Below are positions 32,146 to 44,297 of a DNA stretch of 64,000 bases, one piece after another. The notes under the pieces are model-generated. The model saw only the letters and a list, made by a program, of their open reading frames with translations, had not been told where the DNA came from and did no database searches. How positions within the stretch are numbered: position 1 is the stretch's first letter; each line of letters starts with the position of its first letter. The DNA is from Aquatica leii (lineage: Eukaryota; Arthropoda; Insecta; Coleoptera; Lampyridae), in contig CM069432.1 of NCBI GenBank assembly GCA_035610365.1, forward strand, positions 228,492,532 to 228,556,531, given 5' to 3'. The position numbers and the translations under genes were made by a program.

Positions 32146-34105
32146 CGAGGAGCGATTTAAATTTATTGTGCTATTTTTGAGTTTTAAACCTCCGCGATCT
32201 TGTATTTAATTAAAAAAGTTCTTCTGACAACTAAGAATTCTGTATTGCGATATTTGATTATTGATTACCCAATGCCCGAGTACCAGTGGTGTCGTTAAAT
32301 CGCCAACAAAGGAGGGAAAACGATTAGACTTAGGCTACTTGTCTGTCGCGGAAAAGCAGTGCATCATTAATATGTACAAACAAATTCTGAGTGAATATGC
32401 AACTACAAAAACTGTTTTTATCTTATCTAAAATTTCCGAAGGAGCAGGTATGTTTTATTGATGATCGAAATTGAAGGTTCTAACTTGTAGATTTTATGTA
32501 GGCATTGCAAAATCAACTGTTTATCGTGTTTTAAAAAAATATAAAAGAACAGGAACTGTTACAAGTTCTCAATATTGTAGTGGCCGACCTGCGGTCCTCC
32601 AAACACTTGACGAGACAGTTAAAAACAATATTCGAAGAATAGTACAAGGATTTTTTTTTGAAAATGAAATTCCGACACTGAATAAGATTATTAATGCTTT
32701 AAAAAACAGGCCAAATTTGCCATTCATCATTATATACTATTCCGAAGCATTGAATTTCAAGTAAGTTTGATTGAAAACTACCATTATGACAAGTCTTATT
32801 TTTTATATTTTAGATATCTGAAAAGAAGCCACAAAAGCATTTTAGTGGAACGCAACGACATTATTAATTAGAAACTAAAATATTTAAGAACCATAGAGCA
32901 GTACAAAACAGCAAACAAACCTATATTTTACTTTGATGAAATTTGGTTAACTGAAGGTCACACAAAACAAAAAATATGGGTTGATGAATGTATAACAAGC
33001 AAGCGTCAAGCATTCGTTGAAGGGTTAACAACGGAATTAAAGAATCCATCGGGAAAAGGAAAACTGTTAATAATTTTACATTCTGGCTCTGAAAAAGGTT
33101 TTGTTAAAAACGCATTATTAGTTTTTTTAGGCAAGAAATCAGGAGATTGCCACGAAATAGTAAACGCAGCGGTATTTGAGACATGGTTTTCTGAATTCTT
33201 AACCAAATTAGCAGAAGAAGCTGTTATTGTAATGGACAATGCACCGTACCATAGTCGAAGAGTGGAAAAAATTCTTACATCAGCATTAAAAAAAGTTTGA
33301 TATGAAAAATTGGTTACAATTAAAGAATATCGCATTTGAACTAGACATGGTTCGGTCTGAGCTTTTACAGCTAAATAGTGAACACAAGTATCAACATAAT
33401 TTATATACAATTGATGAAATGGCAAAGAAAGATAGCAAAATTGTGTTACGACTGCCACCATATCATTGCGAATTAAATCCGATAGAACTGATACGAGCTG
33501 CAGTAAAAAACGAAGAAGAAGAAATAAATCGTTCAAGTTGTCTGAAGTAAAAAATCTTTTACAAGAAACTTTATCTAATGTGTCTAGTAGCAATTGGAAA
33601 AATTGTGTGGAACATGTCATTAAAGAAGAAGAAAAGATGTGCAAGTTAGATAGAATAGTCGATAATTTAATAGAACCACTGATAATATATATTAATAATG
33701 GTAGTAGTGATACGACTTCAAGGTCCGAATCAGACATTGAGTAGTTTTACATGTGTTTGCTTAAATTTTAATGTGTTTAAAATTTTATTTCGTATTCTGG
33801 GTGATTCAACAGTGTTGTGTTTATTTATGTTCGTAGTACTCTAATACAAAATTTTGTAATTCGTGTAATTTTGTTACTTCTCTTATGATTTACATTAATA
33901 AACATGTTCTGAATTTTACTATGATGAATTGACAGCGCTATAGCAATTTAATTTTATCTAGTTACTACAAAGAAGTTTTTTAGGCGTATATGTAATTATT
34001 AAAATTATGGAAGCATACTACTTTCGAATTTACCGCCTCAAATTGTTTAGTTATTTATCTGGTGACTTTTAGCAGTGTGAATGAGTCTTTTGCAATCGCT
34101 CCTCA
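32146..34105 (+). mobile_element. IS630/Tc1-like DNA transposon inserted in the Copia element
   Basis: Ends are inverted (CGAGGAGCGATT at the left, TGAGGAGCGATT reading inward from the right) and both are flanked by TA, the Tc1/mariner target. The broken transposase reads KRLDLGYLSVAEKQCIINMY (32317-32376), GIAKSTVYRVLKKYKRTGTV with GRPAVLQTLDE (32502-32613), FYFDEIWLTEGHTKQKIWVD (32929-32988), LKNPSGKGKLLIILHSGSEK (33039-33098), GFVKNALLVFLGKKSGD, EEAVIVMDNAPYHSRRVEK (33210-33266), IDEMAKKDSKIVLRLPPYHC then ELNPIELI (33409-33492), and a C-terminal part to the stop at about 33741. The D-D-E catalytic blocks are recognisable. A stop near 32870 and frameshifts near 32460, 33300 and 33510 inactivate it. 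Confidence 0.88.
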
Positions 34106-34210
34106 TAGTTTTTAAATAAGGTATAGCATATAGCAGAAAAATGGATAATCATTTATTTGAAAGGGAATTTCAAATTGTACAAAAATTTGCCGTAAATATT
34201 GCTAGGGGAT

Positions 34211-36092
34211 AGTGGGGAGGATTGGGGCGCAGGAGCAATCGGACATCTCCTACATTTCATATTTCCTGCGTCATTTTCTGCCTCTCCTTTCAGTGGTTGG
34301 TAGACGTGCTTGGTTCACAAATGCCAGTTGAAAATAAAGTGTTCGTTTTGTGCAACCAAAACTTGATAATTTTTAATTGATAAAGTAAGTATTTGTCTTT
34401 AGTTATGAATAAATTTTCACTGTAACGATTTTAATAAACGTTTAATAAATTATGTTTCCTGTCGGGTAATGCATGGATAACCTCAACTTTTGCACGTATT
34501 GGTTTTGGCCAACAGTTATCCTATAAAATTGTGTTTGTTGTCTTAAAATTATTGTGCCGCTAAAAGGAATGGAACAATGATCAGCAGGAGGAATAGGACT
34601 GCCCCAAACCTCCTGCGTTATCAGTTTGTTTTGGCGATTGGATCATTAGGTTTTATTTATTATTTTTTAATTCGTATTTGCTTTCATAGTTATAAAAAAA
34701 AGTTAGACAAAGAAGACCGATAGGATGAGGCCACCAAAAGGGGAGTTAAAAAATGCAGTAGCAGAAGTACATGAAAGGGGATGCACTCGCGAAGTAGCCA
34801 GACATTTTCATATTTCGAAATCTGCTCTCTCCTAGTATGTGCGACGTGCAAAACTGCTAGAACCTGGTCAGGAATATACGTTTAAACTGAATAGAACTGT
34901 GCGGCAAGTATTCTCTAAACACCAAGAAGAGCAATTAGCAGATTATTTAAAAATATCGGCAAAAATACAACACTTGATATTCGTAAACTAGCATACGAAT
35001 TTGCTATTACTTTATAATGCAATACTTTGGAAGGCTAGAGAAAAAAATCAGACAGCAGGCAAATAACGGTTTCATAAGTTTATGTTAAGAAACCCGACCT
35101 TTTAATTAGACCACCAAAAGCCACCAGCTTGAGCCGGTCTACCGGCTTTAACAAATTTAACGTTGACCAATTTTAAATGCTTTTACACATTTTATTTCTT
35201 ATGTGAAGTGCTCCAAGGATGATCCTGTTGTAATATTTTTCGATAATCATAACAGTCACGTAAATTTAGAAATTGTCGAAGAATCAAAAAAAGGAGTGTA
35301 CGTAATTACATTCTTGTCGCATTGCGGCCATTGCCTACAGCCACTTGACGTGGCTGTATATGGACCTCTCAAGGCATAATAACCAAATTTGAAATGAGCA
35401 AAAGTTGGCAAAAAAGTTTTGGTAGGGACATCATCAGAATCTCATTACCAAAACTTCCAATTTGAAGATTCTGATGACAATATTGAACTTTATGCACAAT
35501 CGGACTAGTTTGAGTTTGCCCTACAACAGTTAAAAATGGTGATTTCGTTGTCGTAAAATTTGCAACTCAGAAAACTGTATTGCACTTTATAGGATTGGTG
35601 CAGAGTTAAGATGGACACTTTGATATTAATTTTCTGAGAAAGAAACGCGATAACAAAATGAATTTTATTTGGCTTGTAATAGATGACATTGCTTGTGTCG
35701 AGCAGAAGGACATTTCCTGAAGCTTCCTGCACCTCGGAAGGCTGGAGGTACGGAAAAGATCCGGCTGTTTTTAATTTTCAGATTTAGAAATTTTAGAATA
35801 TCCACTAAAATTCTATCTGTTTTTACCAATGTATATTATTTGTTAAATAAAACTTTGAATTTTTCACTTATTTATTTTTATGGTATTCATTATTTAAACT
35901 CGTCCCATACCTCCTGTTAGTTGTCTCGTTCCTCCTGTTGCCAGGAGGAATGAAACAATCTGCAACTATTTGTTAATTTTTAAACCGTTTCTTTGTATGT
36001 AATTAAAAAAAATATTTTATTATATTAAGGCATTTTACAAACGTACTTTTAAAATACACGAATATCCCAAAAATGTCCCATTCATTCCCACT
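34211..36092 (+). mobile_element. Pogo/Tigger-like DNA transposon inserted in the Copia element
   Basis: The N-terminal helix-turn-helix starts at about 34724 (MRPPKGELKNAVAEVHERGC, then TREVARHFHISKSALS). The catalytic region is decayed but shows NHNSHVNLEIVEESKK and VITFLSHCGHCLQPLDVAVY (35247-35361), the pogo/jerky DDE block. The C-terminal end has VKNGDFVVVKFATQKTVLHF and FLRKKRDNKMNF, then DIACVEQKDI..KLPAPRKAGGT (35530-35750), a segment typical of insect pogo-like proteins. Imperfect inverted ends begin AGTGGGGAGGATTGGGG (34211) and, inward from 36092, AGTGGGAATGAATGGGAC. A small hairpin (GTTCCTCCTG / CAGGAGGAAT) lies near 35928-35952. Boundaries are good to a few bases; no clean TA pair on both sides. 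Confidence 0.75.
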
Positions 36093-38837
36093 CTTTCTTA
36101 TTTATAATAAGTCTGATAAAGTAAAAATATGGCACAAGAGATGACATTTACATTAAATTAAATTATAATAGTAGTAGCGTAAATTTAACTTGTATAGTTG
36201 ATGGTTTACAAGTAAAAAAAATAATGTAAGAATGAATGAGACTGATTTGCGTAAAATTTCTGTAGAAAGTAAAATTTCTAAATTTCTCTTTCCAAATAAT
36301 CTTTAAAAAAGTACAAAAAGGCCACAGTAATTTTTTAGACCAGTAAGACTATTTACCCATGATAATAAGAAATATTTTCTTTCGTTAGTAGGCAATTACA
36401 CACATTTCACTATGGTCTTTTTATTGAAAAATAAAATCAAACTGTTAAATATTTTAAAAACTATTTTGTATTGGTAACCTCACATTTCGTAATCACTATA
36501 TCATCACTGCGTTTTTACAAACCTAAGGGCATTCAAGTATTTAATACCATTCCAAATACTTGCAAGACCTTAGTAGAAAAAGCAAGGGCTACGGTATTGT
36601 AATCAAAACTATTTAAAAAAATGTAGGGTTAAACAATACATTGTCCAACATACTTGATAAACAGAAGTCCCAAAAGGTTCTTAACAACATTGCGCCTGCC
36701 AAAATATTTTGTAAAACAAAACCAAACTGGAACAATATAAAAACCTTTGGTTGTTTAGTATATACTTATATACCCAGAACAAAAGTTGGAAAAAAATTGA
36801 TACTGAAATAACTAAATGCATTTTAGTCTGATACACACATGGAGACTGCAAACTATGGAATAAAAACTTGGCAAGAATATTTACAACAAGAAATGTTATC
36901 TCTTATGAAAGATACAATATCGAAAAATTACATAATCATACTGAGAAAACAGAAATAACACAGTTGATAAACACAAAAATAAAGAAGCATCTGCAGAAAT
37001 TATAAATTTTAAATATAATTGTAGTAATGGTACTTACTCTTGAAAGTGAAATAAATCGAGCGATGAAAATACTGCAGGAATAAATAAAAGTTTGCGTAAA
37101 AATGGAAAAACAAGAAAATTAACTAAAAAGTTTAATGGTCATGAGATGAAAGAAAATTACAAACATAGACCTAACAATAAACACTGGAAGTTAAGAGTAA
37201 ATAAGATAATGGAATAAGAAAGAAGAAAATAATAAGTAGACGTTAGTCGGGAAACCTAAAAACGCCAAAGTTATTGACAGTAAACCGATAATTAAGATAA
37301 AGAAAAGTCGATGGCAAGATAAACAAATACCAAGCACGATTAGTTGCAAAAGGATTTATGCAAACGGAAGAATTTGATTCTAATGAAACTTTGGTAGCCA
37401 GATTAACAACAATTCGGACTTTTTTAGCAGTTGTAAGTTATCAGAAAATAGAAACATTTCAAATGTGTCTGAAATCGGGTTTTCTTTATAAAACAGTAAA
37501 CGAGGATATACTACCTATACATAAGAATACCTGAAGGACTAGATTCTGAAAATGAGCAAACAATATGTACATTAAACGAAGTTTTGTATGGCTTAAAGCA
37601 AAACTTAGAAAAACTTAAAAATGATTCGTGTCTCTACATAATAACATATGGAGAAGATATACTATATTCGCTATTATATGTTGCTAGCATAATACTAGCC
37701 AGCAATAGAATAGAAAAATTTGAACGTTTGAGGTACATAAATGATCTAAGAAATTTAAAATGAAAGACAGATGCGTAAATTACAGTTGACCCAACCAACA
37801 GATAGAGTTAGCACTCAATGTGCACGTGAATATTTGTGACATTGGAAATACAAGCCATTTTTACATTGCTACAGGTAGAATTTTTTTTTCAGAATAAATT
37901 AAAACGTAATTGTTAAAGTCAAATTTACAAAGAGTGATTTTTATATCATATAGTAAATAAATATAAACACAAAAAAAATCTAAGAAATAGCTCATATAAA
38001 TTCAACTAAAAACTGCGACACGACTAACAGCTTGAGGTAGGTAAGCGCAATTGTACAGTGTGTACAAAACTTCGACCGAATACCGCCATGAATTTTTCAA
38101 CCTGTAGGTGTTAATTGCTCCACCTATAAAACTAAAACAGTTTCTTAGCATAAATATCAGAAGAGAGGAGAGTTGAATATATTTAAATCGAAATCATTAT
38201 CTTCCAAGTTTACTGGAGAGATTTACAATGACTGACTGTAACGAGGCAAAAACTCCTATGACCACAATGTTTGATAGAAGTATAGATGAAGCAAATTCGT
38301 CGTCAATTTAACAACAACCAATTCGTAAACTAAGAGGATGCATGATATATATGTTATACTTAGAATTTGGCTAGATCTGGGTGTCTCAGTAAATATTTGC
38401 GTCGTCGTCGTCCATTAGAACAACTTTGAAAAGCTCTTAAGAAAAATTCTTCAATATACATAGTGCATCTGAAATACGACTCAAGGAGTAGTTTCCTTGT
38501 GGCGTTAAATGAAAATTTTTCTTTTAAAGATTTGGTCTAAAGTGACCCAGTTTTGAGATATCTGCAATTAAAGTTTTCAGACCGGTCGTGACTATCTAAA
38601 CAAATGAAAATTGTTTTTTGATTTTAATTATGCGGTAAATGATGAGTGTAAATGCTGTAAAACCCGTATTGATGTTTTGTGGTAATTATTGTTTTCTTTA
38701 ATTTTCCATCATCTACAAAATCAATTGTTAATAAAGTAATTAAAGCAGATAGAAACGTTTATTTCTTAACATTATTACTAACCTAGCTTAACAAAATGTA
38801 TTTTGGTAAAGATTCTTTATCCTCCTCTGTGTGATAT

Positions 38838-38971
38838 ACTAATTAATTCAATCTTCTTCGTTTAGGAGGGGCATATAAAACCACTTTAATTTATTTTTAT
38901 GGCAACGTTTCGTGCTGAAGGTTAGCACTTCCTCAGGCCCCTCCTAAACGAAGAAGATTGAATTAATTAGT
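38838..38971 (-). ncRNA. Penelope-like terminus: hammerhead-like core framed by perfect 35 bp inverted arms
   Basis: Arms 38838-38872 and 38937-38971 are exact reverse complements (35 of 35). Read on the minus strand, the arm ending GGAGGGGC abuts CUGAGGA (38936-38930), then A, GUGCU, a 7-base loop, AGCAC and GAAA (38911-38908). CUGANGA plus a base-paired stem II plus GAAA is the hammerhead core, and the two arms form a long stem I exactly next to it. Stem III is weak (CCA..UGG), and a possible cleavage triplet AUA lies one base before the second arm. Penelope-like retroelements are known to carry hammerhead motifs in their terminal repeats. No Penelope reverse transcriptase is seen nearby. 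Activity is unproven; there is one extra base between CUGANGA and stem II. Confidence 0.6.
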
Positions 38972-38976
38972 AAATG

Positions 38977-39660
38977 TACTTTGTGTACACGATCACGTTT
39001 ATTTTTGGTTGTAACCAAAACAAGACTTCAAATAATTAAATGCAAAATTCAGCTTTCTAAGAACTGAGTTTGTCAATCTGATTTATTTATTACGTGTTAA
39101 CGTACTTGTACTTCATAATATTTCATTTAAATTTTCTTTATTATGTACAACAGTGTTACTATTTTAATGTACGGTGAGTGTAACTATAACTTCCACACGT
39201 AGATTGCGGGTTGAGCAATATCCTAATAGACGATTGCTTTCAATAAACTTTATTTTGGCGTGTGTGCAAAAATTTAGAGGAACTGGATGTGTTCTTCCTA
39301 CCTACGTAGGCCGTGGTCGAGAAAAACCACCCCATGTATTAGCAACGGAAGAAGAATAAATCTTTTCATTCAATCAAAATTTTAATATTTCATGAAATCC
39401 AAAAAACAATTTTCAGTGACGGTTTCCTATTAATGTTTGGGCGAGTTGTACTTTTGCAAAAAACTTTTGCTCAAGAGTTTGATTACTTACCCCTTGAAGT
39501 TCGCAGAACAATACACGATAAAGAAGATGAACCAGTAATGTATGATGTTAACAATAAAATGGGAGCATAACAGACTTAAACATATAGATGTAAAATGTAC
39601 TTTGATTAAAGACTTGGTTAAAGATAAAGTATTTTCATAAATACTAAAGCACAAATAGTT
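38977..39660 (+). pseudogene. DUF4817-type transposon remnant, internally deleted copy
   Basis: Reverse-complement relative of 59840-60253: both share TTTGTGTACACGATCA at the start, the GTAACCAAAACAAGA block, and the coding region. The frame at 39174-39359 reads RVEQYPNRRLLSINFILACV then QKFRGTGCVLPTYVGRGREK and HVLATEEE, the insect DUF4817 helix-turn-helix that precedes a DDE transposase. At 39470-39510 a short YLPLEVRRTI piece of the DDE half follows, so the middle is deleted. Confidence 0.7.
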
Positions 39661-41399
39661 GACCGAAACGTTTTATTACATAAGTCTATGTCACAATATT
39701 TTGTTTTTTTGCAGAATTTCTTTCTGGCGATATTTAAGTCAATTTCTAATTTTTAAAGTTTCGTTCTAAAAATCTATTCATTCTTTAAAATTACTATCAT
39801 TTTATAAAATTTTTTACAGACAGATTAAGCATATAAAAGGTAAAAATAACAAACTTTGTTTGAAGTTATCGCATTGACTTGTTTTAGGTATTTTCACGTA
39901 ATAGTAGTTTTTAATTGCTGTGTTTATTCTACTAAAGAAGTTCAGTATGTTTCTATAATCTTTTTAGATGCTAATCACTGCTCTCGTAGATATACCGTAA
40001 CTTTTTATTAGCTTTTATAAGCCATGTCACAAGAATTCTTGCGTCTATTTATTTCAAGCTGTATCAAACATTAAAGTGTTCATTGCAACAGCAATGGTAA
40101 ATGGTCGTTTCAACCGTAAAACAAATGATCAAAAAGTCTAAGTCAAAAGATGTACCTGCCATTCACAACGTTTGGACACGAAAAAAGAAGGTTTCATTAA
40201 TTTTCTTAAGCCGACCAAAACAAACTCTAATTTCTACTTTAACACCGTTAAACTTCATCTTCTACACAAAGACATTTTGACAAAACGATTGAGTGTAGAA
40301 AGTTCAGAATTCAGAATTTCCACCAATTAAATAACAACGTAGAGTGTTCACAATGTGGGCAAAATTGTACATTGTCTTTGTCTAGTTTTTGTATTTATAA
40401 GATTGACATATTACATAAAATTCAAAATAAGATAAAAGAAGCTGCAGCTCACACTGTGGCGTATTATTAAAACTCCATATATACATTCATTTATTAGTAG
40501 AATAAAAATGTAAACTTTCGTTTACTTTAAAGAATAACTGACCTAAATAACGTAAACGCCAAATAATAAACAAAAATATGAAAAAGTATTCATTACTAAG
40601 TACGTAATTAATCATTACTATAACTATGTAATACATAGTATCTCTCATATAATTATTATTTAATAAATACTACTGACTTTCTACTTATTTATCAGAAGAA
40701 TTAACGTACGTTTTACTATTATCTGCATATTGGAAACGTGAAAATTTATTTTTGACGCGGTATACATTCTTATGATCAATGTACACATAAAGCTAACATG
40801 TAGTCTCTTAAAAGTACAATTACAATAAGTGTCTGATAAATATTTCATTATATAGTAGTTGTAACACAAATTTGATAGATTTATATATCCGCGAAGCATT
40901 TCCAAATGCTTATAATTACCGGATGAACGCGATTTTATTTTAGTGTTATATAATTAGCAAATAATTAGAAAATTTATTGCTTTACTAATATATGTAATAA
41001 TAAATTGCAGCTGTGTATCAAAAACGTAAATAAAATGGAGCAGCCGTTTATTTTTAGCTCATTTGAAACTTTAATGTATTATTATTTTTAAAATTTACTT
41101 AACCTATGTTGAAAAATTTCATTACAGAAATAAAAAATACGGTAATTATTACAAAAAATTAAAAAAAAACTGTAATTACTACTTTGTCCAGTGGTTAATA
41201 ATGAAATATTGTTTACCTGCGCTTAAAAAATTGTTACTTCACAACCTAATATTATACGTACTAATGAAAGCCTACACAATTAGTAGTGGAGTTATATTTT
41301 TGCAGAATAAGATTTTCATCTTTTAATAAAAATAGTAATACGCTTTCTAACCTACAAATAAAGAACGATAATTAGACCAATAAAAATCGTAATAAATAA
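39661..41399. other. No recognised content
   Basis: AT-rich. A weak open stretch near 40081-40330 (GRFNRKTNDQKV...) has no family I recognise. Confidence 0.45.
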
Positions 41400-42720
41400 A
41401 AAAACATTTAAAAAATTGTGAAAAATAACCAAAAAAGTTTAGTTTATTTACTAACGCACGTACCTATGATCGATACTTCTCTTAAAACTAATCTCAAGCA
41501 TTGCTTAAGTCGACAAATGGGTACTATAGTACATGTTGGCTTAAGTCAGGAAACACTCAATCTCAAAGAGTTGTCTCGCTTTAACCAATCGAAAAAATCG
41601 ATTTTTTTACATATTTGATAGAAACGTGTATAAAAATTCTTTAAAATCCGAGAAGTATTTTAGATTCTACAAGGCCTTTACTACTTGAGCTCTAAACGCA
41701 CAACAGTCATCCCTTCCATCGTCATCGTGATTTATAATGCATTTAAAAATGGAAAAAACATGAAAAAAGTCCAGGACGTTCCAAAAAACGTACGTATGCC
41801 GGCAACCAACATACCAACAAATCTGACACAAATATTAGAAATACTTCTGCTCAAAAATTTGATGGAAACGTAAAGGATGTTTTTGACGTTTACTGTTCTA
41901 ATACTTTAAACTATTGCTATTATAATTTAATTTAGTTTTTATGGTTCTGAAAAATGTGCAAAAAACCGATAATGATGAAGAATTTTCTAAATACGGCAAA
42001 GAACTTTTGGTTTAAAACTTTGTGTAACGTATACTTGCGGAAGTACTTGTATAAACTCTTGCCCGATGATTGGCAATGCGCTCAAAATAAATTGCCGCTT
42101 TGTCTATATTATGCGACTGATCGGAATGGGATTACATAGCATCAACATTTTCTGTGGACTAATAGATTTCAATTCAAGAACATATCAAATTATCAACAAT
42201 ATAAGTATGGCTGTAAAACTTATTTTCAAAGCAACGTTACGTAAGTGTGTAAATAAATTTCTAAATTGGTAATCCCCAGAAATAAACTTTCAGTGTTTGG
42301 CGACAGATCATGAGCAAAAAAAGACGTTCTTCGTTTCTATGCATCGTACCATTAATAGGGAGATTAAGCAATAAAGGCTTAGACGTCGGCTTGAAGTCGA
42401 GTTTTTCTAGAGCCTATGACATACGAAGCATGTAAAGGCACCATCGAGTTCAAAGCTTGGTTTAATACACAAAGATTAAGGCAACACGAATAACAAAGGT
42501 AGCGCAGAAAAAATGGAGGTTCATGGCGATATAGAAATGTTTTAAAGATCGAAAGAAAATATAACGTAAAGTATGCTAACTACATTGGAGATTGCGATAC
42601 GAAAACCTTTAGAACATTAATATATATTTCACTATATGCCGATGAATTTGAAGTAAAAAAAAGTTGTACGTGAAGAAAAGAATGTTTAAAAGACTGTGAT
42701 AAACAAAAAATAAAATCAAC
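41400..42720 (+). pseudogene. Second, heavily decayed Kolobok-type transposase copy
   Basis: At 42066-42165 the frame reads NALKINCRFVYIMRLIGMGL then HSINIFCGLIDF, clearly related to NAFELNRRFVFVMRLLGVGH then EGINLFCSFMDI of the 14.2 kb element. Near 42555-42610 YVKYANYIGDCDTKTFRTL-like sequence corresponds to the second acidic block YLTYIGDGDSKTYKGIL. The N-terminal part near 41760-41870 is Ser/Thr/Arg-rich. No inverted ends or TTAA pair could be found, so limits are approximate. Confidence 0.6.
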
Positions 42721-44297
42721 CAATTAAATAAAACCATAAAAAAACTTCAAGCACATCACCGAGCAAAAAAACATCAAAAAAAACTGAAAAGAAGAACAAA
42801 CTAACAATACATTTAATAAAAGATTTATCGATTTACTAAGGTCTGGATTTCTAGATATCTTTAATGTCTATTTAAAGCCAAAACGAAGGGATACTATCGG
42901 GTACATTTGTTTTCAGAAACAGAAATAAGTTAGGTTAAATTTGAGCATCGTTTCGATGGCCGAACATACGAAATACAGTGTTACCAAACCGGAATATAAT
43001 TATATTTGTTTCTGCAAGTATATTTTTTTCTAATAGAGTTTGCATAAAGGTATAGAAACATAAGTTCTAATAATCACAGTAACCATCGCATAAGTTACAG
43101 TCTCCCAGTTGATGTGTCATTACTCATGGAATTTTCTAAATACCACTCAAGGTTTGATTTTAAGTTCGGAATATTTTTTTATTTAAAAATTCACACTTGA
43201 TTTCTTGATGGCAATTTGATTCAAAAATTTGCCCTGTTACAAAATCGCTCGAGTGATTTTTTCGTGCATATTTTTCATCAAATTGACAAGTATCCAAATG
43301 GTCATTATAAATAATTAAACATCCAACCGAATCAAAGCTATAGTGGTATTACTTACGAATAAATTTATTGTTAGTTTTATTTTATTTTTTCGTCGATCGT
43401 TCGTTAATTGCAATATTAATGTATGATAATGTATCAGAAGTAGTAGATCGTTAATTATCCATTTAATGAAAGATTTTGAACCAATAAATCAATTTCTATT
43501 AATAAACAATTTTGAATAGCAACTATTGCAATCGTTAGCAACCACTGATTTAACGATTTTGCGCTACTACTAGATATAACAACAGGTTAGTTCGTATACT
43601 TTAGTTTCCTTATACCTTCACACGTTTTTTTAACGTACGATCAACGGAAAAACTTTTAAATTAACTCGTTTTTAATCGGCAACAAATAACCGTGACAATA
43701 TTAACGCGTCCGTCCGTTACACTCGCTCACGGCGTTAAAACCTCTCGATTATTAATCGCTATTATGGCATTTGTAAAACGAGAATCAACTTAACGTAAAA
43801 ATAAAAATTAATAACTAACGTTTTATACCACGATAGTTCGTATTATATCTACTACAAAATTCCAATTTGTTTAAATACAAGAATTTTTTATTGCTAGAGT
43901 CAACTACATAAATTTAACGTGTTTTTTTGTAGGTTACACTGGCAAATATCAACTTGACAACGTAGCGTTTAGGATATTATTAGTTTAAGCTAATAATAAT
44001 ATATTACTCCAAGAATTTCTAATTACCGGTTGAAACGTTAACCGAGTAGAAGTGATCACTTGAGACCGACTTATTTTGTAAACGTTTTAACATAGTAACC
44101 AACTGCTGACTAAGCGCTTTCTACTATATTTAGTATCTCTATAAATAATTTTCTTGTTTCATTTGTTTATGTCAAGTTACCATGTACTAGAAACTACTGT
44201 ATACTCCTATACAGTGTGAGTCAAATGTAGGTAAAAAAAATTTTAACTATATAAAGTTTTTATCTAAAGAAATTTTTGTTCTAACATACCTCTTTAA
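42721..44297. other. No recognised content
   Basis: AT-rich sequence with no coding blocks, inverted ends or tandem repeats that I can support. Confidence 0.5.

Larger units (their letters stand above)
31260..38460 (+). mobile_element. Copia retrotransposon split by two DNA transposons
   Basis: Collinear Copia blocks on the plus strand. Gag end at 31430-31590: LLSLPRSYDTTATAVETLQP, then VEFVEEGLLDYGMKK. Protease at 31840-32110: YWVDSAGTYHLVNNYF, KDLGHNLLSVQSLVTASLK. Gag-pre-integrase WHKR at about 36128. Integrase at 36350-36440: KKYFLSLVGNYTHFTMVFLL, and LVEKARATVL near 36570; FGCLVYTYIPRTKVGKK near 36750. Reverse transcriptase at 37326-37600: YQARLVAKGFMQTEEFDSNE, LTTIRTFLAVVSYQKIETFQ, SGFLYKTVNEDI. 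Late pol at 38160-38460: TDCNEAKTPMTTMFDRSIDE, QPIRKLRGCMIYM, SASEIRL. The element is interrupted at about 32145-34106 and 34211-36092. Stops throughout; LTRs were not identified. Confidence 0.82.

Noticed and set aside
33006..33737. Long minus-strand open frame (243 codons)
   Set aside because: It is the antisense shadow of the IS630/Tc1-like transposase coding strand, which has recognisable catalytic blocks on the plus strand.
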